Assembly (NCBI GenBank): GCA_002311385.1
Contig: DCAE01000040.1
Span: 1,586 to 38,571, forward strand
Length of the DNA stretch: 36,986 nucleotides
From: Dehalococcoidia bacterium UBA1141
GTDB taxonomy: Bacteria > Chloroflexota > Dehalococcoidia > Lucifugimonadales > UBA3495
Direction of reading: 5' to 3'
Part shown: in pieces, positions 31,314-36,986 of the stretch
Layout: each line of letters starts with the position of its first letter
Position numbering within the stretch: the first letter of the stretch is position 1
Translations under genes and position numbers: made by a program
The notes under the pieces: generated by a model
Databases searched by the model: none
What the model was told of the DNA's origin: nothing
Seen by the model: only the letters and a program-made list of their open reading frames with translations

Positions 31314-32939
31314 ATGCAGACCGCCCTCATCGCTGTAGGGACCTTGGTCCCCATGCTCCTCATCTTGGTGGTTGTTCACGAACTTGGCCACTTTTTCACG
31401 GCTCGCGCCTTGGGAGTCAAGGTTCTTGAGTTCGGCGTGGGGTTCCCGCCCCGTGCCTTTGGCATCTACACCGGCAAAACGCGAGTCCTCATCGACCCCC
31501 TCACCCGCTTCGTGAACCTAAGCGGTCTGGCAGACCTGAACTTGGGCCAAAAGGTCAAGGTTTACTCCACCGAGGACGCTCATGGCAATTTGGTGGCCCG
31601 CATCATCGAGGCGGCCAAGCCTAAGGCGCTTGCTAAAGCAGAACGCTCCTCAGAAGACGCCACTTCCAGGGATGACGGGTCCGATGATGCCGAGCCGGAC
31701 GACCTGTTGAAGCACGAAGGGAAAATTCGCGCCGTGGAAGCCGACGGAGGCTCGTTCCTCCTGGCAGACATGATGTACTCCGTCAACTGGGCTCCTTTGG
31801 GCGGGTTTGTACGGTTGGCCGGGGAGAGTAACCCGGAAATCCCCCGCAGCCTGGCCAGCAAAGGCACCGGCACACGCTTCCTGGTTCTGGTAGCCGGACC
31901 GCTGATGAATGTGGTACTGCCCGTGGTCATTCTCGCCATACTTTTTATGATTCCTCAGGACCAGTTTGTGGGCCGCGTGGTCATCTCCGGCGTCAACGAG
32001 GATTCTCCGGCACAGGTGGCGGGCGCGTCGCCGGGCGACCATATCGTCAAAGCCGGTGGGCAGGAGATAGAAAACCGCAACGATTTGACCCGTGCCATAA
32101 ACCTCAATGGCGGTAATGCCATGGAGTGGGTGGTTGACCGCAATGGAATCCTGGAGCTCATAAGGGTACAGCCCACGTTCGAGCAACCGCCTGGCAGGTG
32201 GTTGACAGGTATCGCGATCTCTCAAAACACCGGCCAGTTGGAAGTCTTGCAGGTTTTAGCCGGGTCTCCGGCTGAAAATGCTGGCTTGCAAAGCGGTGAC
32301 GTTCTGTTGCGCTCGGGCGGCCAGAGTATCACCCAGACGAGGGAACTAATCGATGCCATTGAGGCCAGCCAAGGCGTACCGATGGACTGGGTCATCAGCC
32401 GTGACGGTCAGGAACAAGTGCTGTCAGTGTCCGCCGAATTCGACCGCTCCGGGGCAACAATGTGGCTAACCGGCATAACTACCACCCTGGTTGACAGCCG
32501 GACAGTCAAGCGCTCCGACCCGCCGTGGGTCGCCATTCCCCAAGGGTTCGTAAGCACTTGGGAATCTATGGTCCTCATGAAGCAGGCGATTACCGGCGCT
32601 GTCTCATCGGGCTCGGCTCCCGAATTTTCCGGCCCCATCGGCATCGCCCAAATCACCGGTGAGGTCACCCGTGACGGCGGTATCCACGGCTGGCTTGCTA
32701 TCTCGGTGCTTCTGAGCATAAACCTGGCTATCTTGAACATTCTGCCCATACCCATGCTGGATGGCGGCCGGTTGTTCTTCGTTGTGCTGGAATGGCTGCG
32801 CCGGGGCAAGAAAGTCCCGCCGGAAAAAGAAGGACTGATTCACCTTGTGGGATTCGCCCTGCTGATTAGCGCAATCCTAGTCATAAGCGCCAACGACATC
32901 ACCAGACTGGTCCAAGGCAGTAGCTTTTTGGGCGGATAA
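31314..32939 (+). CDS. rseP: RseP-type site-2 membrane metalloprotease with two PDZ domains
   Basis: Intramembrane zinc protease that cuts membrane-bound regulators or signal-peptide remnants. HELGH (22-26) lies in the first membrane helix and LDGG (Asp483) supplies the third zinc ligand. Two PDZ domains lie at about 218-290 and 305-378. At 541 residues it is longer than the usual 350-450. The extra length is mainly residues 52-153, a charged, partly acidic insert (SRDDGSDDAEPDD) between GFPPRAFGI and YSVNWAPLGGFVRLAGE, where other members have a short loop. ATG 31314 is seven bases after dxr, so the two are probably coupled. Confidence 0.92.
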   Translation: MQTALIAVGTLVPMLLILVVVHELGHFFTARALGVKVLEFGVGFPPRAFGIYTGKTRVLIDPLTRFVNLSGLADLNLGQKVKVYSTEDAHGNLVARIIEAAKPKALAKAERSSEDATSRDDGSDDAEPDDLLKHEGKIRAVEADGGSFLLADMMYSVNWAPLGGFVRLAGESNPEIPRSLASKGTGTRFLVLVAGPLMNVVLPVVILAILFMIPQDQFVGRVVISGVNEDSPAQVAGASPGDHIVKAGGQEIENRNDLTRAINLNGGNAMEWVVDRNGILELIRVQPTFEQPPGRWLTGIAISQNTGQLEVLQVLAGSPAENAGLQSGDVLLRSGGQSITQTRELIDAIEASQGVPMDWVISRDGQEQVLSVSAEFDRSGATMWLTGITTTLVDSRTVKRSDPPWVAIPQGFVSTWESMVLMKQAITGAVSSGSAPEFSGPIGIAQITGEVTRDGGIHGWLAISVLLSINLAILNILPIPMLDGGRLFFVVLEWLRRGKKVPPEKEGLIHLVGFALLISAILVISANDITRLVQGSSFLGG

Positions 32940-33115
32940 CCGGTAGAGAGCCAGCTTTTGGATATTTAATCCCTTTCCGCCCTCCTTTCACCGCACCTTC
33001 ACTTCGTGTAACATTACCCTGACCAGCCGTACGGCGCAGACTTGCGTATTTACTTGTGTGCCGTAACGCCTATGGGTCTTAACCGGAATCAAACCAACCA
33101 AATCCTTGGGGTGAT

Positions 33116-33145
33116 TATTCACCATCGGTATTTCGGCAGTGAATA
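33116..33145. repeat. 7-bp inverted repeat upstream of ispG
   Basis: TATTCAC (33116-33122) and GTGAATA (33139-33145) are exact reverse complements with a 16-base spacer, 33 bases before the ispG start. It may be an operator or a leader hairpin. The rest of the 239-base rseP-ispG spacer holds no gene, and I cannot define a convincing promoter in it. Confidence 0.35.
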
Positions 33146-33178
33146 GTCAAATCGGGACGCGGTTTTGTCGAGGACACC

Positions 33179-34315
33179 ATGAGTGATAAGCGTCGTCCTA
33201 CTCGGCCAGTAATCGTCGGCGGTGTGAAAGTTGGCGGTGGCGCCGATATATCGGTTCAGTCCATGACCAAGACGGACACACGGGATATTAAGGCCACTGT
33301 CCGTCAGATTCACGCGTTGGAAGAAGCGGGTTGTGAGATTATCCGTAGCGCCGTTCCCGACATGGAAGCGGCCAAAGCCATGGCGGAAATCAAGAAACAG
33401 ATTCACATTCCGTTGATTGCGGATATTCATTTCCACTACCAATTGGCATTGGAGTGCGCGGCTGGTGGCGTGGACTGCCTGCGGCTCAACCCTGGGAACC
33501 TGCGGGATGAAGCCCAAGTACTCCAGGTGATTCAAGCCTCCAAAGACCGAGGTATTCCCATCCGAATCGGCGTGAACTTTGGCAGTCTTCCTCCGGTCGG
33601 TGGCATCGGGCGCACCAGGGGCTTTTCCAGGCATATGGACCTGGTGAACAAGCTCCCCAAAGAAGACGACGTGACTGAGGGTGAATACAGCGTTGTGGAC
33701 CATATGGTGGCCACGGCCTTGTGGGAGATTAGCCTCCTAGAAGACCAGGACTTCGACAACATCAAGATATCCATGAAGGCCTTTGATGTGCCCACCACCA
33801 TTGAAGCCTACCGCCGATTGTCCAAGATGGTTCCCTACCCTTTGCATCTGGGAATCACAGAGGCTGGCACCAAAGATTCGGGTTCCATCCGCACCGCCGT
33901 GGGTCTAGGCATACTGCTGTATGAGGGAATCGGAGATACCATTCGCGTGTCCTTAGCCGGAGATTCCATCGACGAGGTGGCCGCAGGCTACGATATTCTG
34001 AAATCGTTGAACCTCAGGCGAAAGGGCGCGATCCTTGTAGCCTGCCCAAGCTGCGGCAGGGCCGATGTTGACGTGGTCAAACTGGCAAACGATGTTGATG
34101 CTCTGCTCAAGAAGAGCAACAAAGAAGTGAAAGTTGCTGTGATGGGATGCGAGGTTAACGGGCCTGGTGAGGCCAAAGACGCCGACGTTGGTATTGCCGC
34201 TGGGAACGGTCGGGCCATCATTTTCCGCAAAGGCGAAAAGGTCCGGGTGGTGCCGGAATCGGAAATGCTTTCGGCCTTGATGGAAGAAGTGGAAATGACA
34301 CCGGCAGAGGCATGA
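33179..34315 (+). CDS. ispG: 4-hydroxy-3-methylbut-2-en-1-yl diphosphate synthase
   Basis: Converts the cyclic diphosphate MEcPP to HMBPP, the penultimate MEP step, using a [4Fe-4S] cluster. The 378-residue bacterial form shows VQSMTKTDTRD (26-36), ADIHFHYQLAL (81-91), RLNPGN, GITEAG and the cluster ligands Cys289, Cys292 (ACPSCGR) and Cys324 (MGCEVNGPGEA, with Glu331 as the likely fourth ligand). GAGG lies five bases before ATG 33179. Its TGA overlaps the ATG of proS (ATGA). Confidence 0.97.
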   Translation: MSDKRRPTRPVIVGGVKVGGGADISVQSMTKTDTRDIKATVRQIHALEEAGCEIIRSAVPDMEAAKAMAEIKKQIHIPLIADIHFHYQLALECAAGGVDCLRLNPGNLRDEAQVLQVIQASKDRGIPIRIGVNFGSLPPVGGIGRTRGFSRHMDLVNKLPKEDDVTEGEYSVVDHMVATALWEISLLEDQDFDNIKISMKAFDVPTTIEAYRRLSKMVPYPLHLGITEAGTKDSGSIRTAVGLGILLYEGIGDTIRVSLAGDSIDEVAAGYDILKSLNLRRKGAILVACPSCGRADVDVVKLANDVDALLKKSNKEVKVAVMGCEVNGPGEAKDADVGIAAGNGRAIIFRKGEKVRVVPESEMLSALMEEVEMTPAEA

Positions 34316-36009
34316 GATTCACCCAACTTGTCAGCAAAACGCTGCGAGAGGATCCGCCCGAGGCTGAAACGGCCAGCCACCGCTTAATGCTAAAGGCCGG
34401 GTTGATTCAACAATTGGCCTCCGGCATCTACTCCTACTTGCCCTTGGCCTGGCGCGCCATTCGTAAGATTGAATCCGTCATCCGTGAGGAGATGGACGCC
34501 GCCGGTGGCCAGGAAATCATGATGCCCACTCTCCAGCCAATGGAGATTTGGGAACATACTGGCCGCCGTTCAGCCTTCGGAGATACCCTCTTTTCCCTGG
34601 AAGACCGCAGAGGTCGCCCCATGGTTCTGGCGCCCACCCACGAAGAAGTGGTCACCAGCATCGTTCGGTCAAACGTACAGAGTTACCGGGATCTTCCCGT
34701 TATTCTGTACCAGATTCAGACCAAGTTCCGTGACGAACCGCGCCCCAGGGCCGGTCTGATTCGAGTGCGTGAATTCGACATGAAGGACGCCTACAGCTTC
34801 AATGCCGATGAAGAGAGTCTGGACCAGAGCTATCAGGCCATGGCCCAAGCGTACCGGAACATCTACCGCCGGTGTGACTTACCCGTTCTGATGGCCGAGG
34901 CGGACAGTGGGGCCATCGGCGGGAAAGATTCCCACGAGTTTATCTTGGCCACACCCACGGGTGAAGACACGGTTATCACCTGCCCTAGCTGTAGCTACAC
35001 CGCCAACGCCGAGAAAGCCGTGGCTGGATTGGCGGAGGCGCCAGCAGAATCCGCTCAGGCGATGGAAGAGGTCAGCACTCCGGGTATTAAGACTATCGCC
35101 AGCCTGGCCGAGTTTCTTAACATAACCGAGGACAAGACAATCAAGGCTGTTTTCTACTCCGCCGATGGCGAAGTCGTCTTGGTGTCAGTGCGGGGTGATT
35201 TGGAGGTAAACGAGGTCAAACTCAAAAATGCACTCCACGCCACGGACCTGCGTTTGGCCACCGACGAAGAGGTCAAAGGCGCAGGACTGGTGGCTGGCTC
35301 CGCTTCCGCCGTGGGTTTGAACGGAATCAAGCGAATCGCGGACACATCAATCACCAATGGGGCAAACTTTGTGGTGGGAGCGAACAAGCCTGATACCCAC
35401 CTGACCGGGGCCAATTACCCACGAGATTTTGAAGTCGATGTTCTGACCGATATTGCCTTGGCCCAACCGGGTCAACTCTGCCCTCATTGCGGTCATGCCT
35501 TGGAGGCGACGAGAGGTATTGAAGTTGGCCATATATTCAAGCTGGGCACCTTTTTCAGCGAGTCCATGGGTGCACTATTCCTGGATAATGAGGGCGAGCA
35601 ACAACCGATTATCATGGGTTGCTACGGCATCGGGGTTGGGCGCTTGCTGGCTGCCGCCATTGAGCAAAACCATGACGATAAGGGCCTGGTTTTCCCGATA
35701 CCCATCGCACCGTATCAGATTCACTTAGTAGGCTTAAATCTGTCCGATGAAGAAGTAGCCGCTGCCGCCGACAAGCTTTACTCCGATTTGTGGGAGCAGG
35801 GTTTTGAGACTCTGTACGATGACCGCACAGACCAAGCCGCCGGGGTGAAGTTCAATGATGCAGACCTGATTGGCCTCCCCGTTCGATTGGTAATAAGCCC
35901 CAGAAACCTCAAGAATGGCGTGGTGGAAGTGAAGGGCCGCAAGGACGCCGAAGCAGAAACCATTCCCAACGACGAATTGTTCACCCGCCTTTCGGAAATC
36001 CTGAGTTAG
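34312..36009 (+). CDS. proS: prolyl-tRNA synthetase (bacterial type)
   Basis: Charges tRNA-Pro. The 565-residue class II enzyme has motif 1 (GIYSYLPLAWRAIRKIE, 38-54), the loop TGRRSAFGDTLF (83-94), motif 2 (FRDEPRPRAGLIRVREFDMK) and motif 3 (GCYGIGVGRLL). Between them, about 225-405, is the editing insertion that removes mischarged alanine, opening with CPSCSYTAN (224-232). A C-terminal anticodon-binding domain follows. The start overlaps ispG by four bases, so the two are coupled. It is convergent with the small pair that follows; 36010-36041 holds only a weak hairpin. Confidence 0.97.
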   Translation: MRFTQLVSKTLREDPPEAETASHRLMLKAGLIQQLASGIYSYLPLAWRAIRKIESVIREEMDAAGGQEIMMPTLQPMEIWEHTGRRSAFGDTLFSLEDRRGRPMVLAPTHEEVVTSIVRSNVQSYRDLPVILYQIQTKFRDEPRPRAGLIRVREFDMKDAYSFNADEESLDQSYQAMAQAYRNIYRRCDLPVLMAEADSGAIGGKDSHEFILATPTGEDTVITCPSCSYTANAEKAVAGLAEAPAESAQAMEEVSTPGIKTIASLAEFLNITEDKTIKAVFYSADGEVVLVSVRGDLEVNEVKLKNALHATDLRLATDEEVKGAGLVAGSASAVGLNGIKRIADTSITNGANFVVGANKPDTHLTGANYPRDFEVDVLTDIALAQPGQLCPHCGHALEATRGIEVGHIFKLGTFFSESMGALFLDNEGEQQPIIMGCYGIGVGRLLAAAIEQNHDDKGLVFPIPIAPYQIHLVGLNLSDEEVAAAADKLYSDLWEQGFETLYDDRTDQAAGVKFNDADLIGLPVRLVISPRNLKNGVVEVKGRKDAEAETIPNDELFTRLSEILS

Positions 36010-36041
36010 CGATAGCCATCCGTCAGAAGCCCCGGATTCGT

Positions 36042-36533
36042 TTAATCCTGACTGGCGGGCTTCAAGAATTGGCTGAGCATTTCCATGTTCTGCCGCAGTT
36101 GGGGGGCTAGCCTGCCTTCTCTGGCCGAGGACGACAGCAACAACAGCAACCGCATCTGGGCCGCCAAATCCGCTGCCAACGCTCGTTTCGCTCCCTCGAT
36201 TGTGTCATGTTCCACAGGAACCCGGATGCCGTTTAAAGGCAGGGTTTGTTTCGCTTCGCCGGCCCAGTACTTGTCTAAGCTATCAATGATAATGATGGGT
36301 ATGTCCTTGGATATCACAAACGGGGCCTCGGGCGGCGAGTCGGAAGCGTGGAGTACATCAATTATGACCCGGCTGACGTCGCTGTGGCTCAGGTTAAAAG
36401 TCGCTGCGTTGGGCAGGCTGGAGCTGATGCGGCGCCAAGTCCAATCGGGCGGCGTCGCTTCGTCCTTTCCCGGTTGAATATCCACCGGGGAAGCCAAATC
36501 CTCGGCTATAGTCCGGTCCACCGGTTCCGGCAT
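36042..36533 (-). CDS. hypothetical protein (163 residues)
   Basis: I do not recognise a family. The protein is soluble, with an acidic, Pro-rich N terminus (1-30), a central strand-rich part (PFVISKDIPIIIIDSLDKYW, 71-90) and a helical C-terminal third (116-158) with a Leu run (RLLLLLSSSAREGRL). ATG 36533 overlaps by one base the stop of the upstream DUF3467-like gene (TAATG), with CGGAG eight bases before it, so the two are translated as a coupled pair and may act together. Confidence 0.7.
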   Translation of the reverse strand: MPEPVDRTIAEDLASPVDIQPGKDEATPPDWTWRRISSSLPNAATFNLSHSDVSRVIIDVLHASDSPPEAPFVISKDIPIIIIDSLDKYWAGEAKQTLPLNGIRVPVEHDTIEGAKRALAADLAAQMRLLLLLSSSAREGRLAPQLRQNMEMLSQFLKPASQD

Positions 36534-36895
36534 TAAGCTTGCTCCGGTTTTGGCTGGAGCTCCCAGGCTGCGTAGACCTGATCAGGCAGTGTGATAGGAC
36601 CGACGGCTTCCTCATATTCCTTGACGTGTTTGGCGGTCAAGAGGGCTATGGCTTTGAGCATCTGGGGGCTGACCTTGATTCTAGCCCGCAGAATCGGCTC
36701 TCGTTCTTCCAACTGTTCGCCAAAAAAAAGTACGGCAGAATAAAGGCTGCTGAAGATGTGCATGGAGTCGGAGTAGAAAGTAATCGCTTCTCCTGCAAAC
36801 CCTTCGGATTGTTGAGGGTCGCCGGGATTCACGTATTGGTCTTCGTTAGGCACTTGGTCTTCGGGTGGAACATAAGGTCGCTGAATTATCGGCAT
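36533..36895 (-). CDS. DUF3467-like protein
   Basis: A 120-residue protein. The stretch ITFYSDSMHIFSSLYSAVLFF followed by RARIKVSPQMLKAIALLTAKHVKEYEEAVGPI resembles DUF3467, whose members pair a 'Y-N-V-V...SPxDFxLxFG' strand region with 'SPqhAKxLxxxLxxNixxYExxFG'. The family has no known function. I start at ATG 36895, which has GGAG seven bases upstream; the longer frame to 36958 lacks a ribosome site and has an unlikely Cys/Arg-rich lead. The region 36896-36986 shows no other gene. Confidence 0.6.
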   Translation of the reverse strand: MPIIQRPYVPPEDQVPNEDQYVNPGDPQQSEGFAGEAITFYSDSMHIFSSLYSAVLFFGEQLEEREPILRARIKVSPQMLKAIALLTAKHVKEYEEAVGPITLPDQVYAAWELQPKPEQA

Positions 36896-36986
36896 GGATT
36901 TTCTCCTATCGAGACAAGCCCTCGGGCGTCTGGTTGCATGAGACTGGCAGTTGCCCAAACATGCCTGGGACGCAGGAGCCTGATGG

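Noticed and set aside
36013..36056. Hairpin GGATT/AATCC with outer GTCAG/CTGAC between proS and the unknown gene
   Set aside because: Interrupted stem with no T-run; possible bidirectional terminator but not supportable.
1..36986. CRISPR array, insertion sequence, integrase or replication origin
   Set aside because: No regularly spaced repeats, no transposase or integrase motifs and no DnaA-box cluster were seen.

Overview
The window reads as bacterial chromosome. It is dense with housekeeping genes, moderately GC-rich, and uses ATG, GTG and TTG starts, many behind AGGAGG-type ribosome sites. My best guess is a Chloroflexota bacterium of the Dehalococcoidia/SAR202 type. That rests on protein style (a short one-core EF-Ts, an RseP with a large insert, lineage-like aldolase and DUF proteins) and on gene order. 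It is inference; no rRNA is present.

Layout. (1) 1-3868, minus strand: an arginine cluster argJ-argB-argD with an unannotated small ORF coupled to argD, then the first 25 codons of a SnoaL-like protein. (2) 4177-12390: accessory metabolism. It holds a DUF1015 protein, a 692-residue three-domain protein (DapA-like aldolase + MfnB/DUF556 furan synthase + TusA-like domain), acetyl-CoA synthetase upstream of it on the same strand, a divergent MFS exporter and a fumarylacetoacetase-like enzyme. (3) 12588-14444: a small suspected island. The 5' half of a valine tRNA lies at one end and an intact tRNA-Val(GAC) at the other; between them is a lone DGQHR/DndB-like gene with an array of ACGT sites upstream. 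(4) 14540-22801, plus strand: rplS, priA, def, an HD-type CCA-adding enzyme, secD and secF. (5) 22859-25081: a zinc alcohol dehydrogenase divergent from a 22-codon remnant of endonuclease IV (nfo), which overlaps the start of a zincin-like gene, then pgpA. (6) 25204-36009, plus strand: rpsB-tsf-pyrH-frr-uppS-cdsA-dxr-rseP-ispG-proS, covering translation, the MEP isoprenoid pathway, lipid-carrier synthesis and envelope proteolysis. (7) 36042-36895, minus strand: a coupled pair, DUF3467-like plus an unknown.

The most unusual object is the aldolase-MfnB-TusA fusion at 5529-7607. Its middle domain keeps the lysines known as Lys27 and Lys85 in the methanogen furan synthase at exactly those domain positions, yet no other methanofuran gene is in view. 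The broken tRNA/DndB-like unit, the nfo remnant coupled to a zincin, and the small ORF inside the arginine operon are the next best leads.
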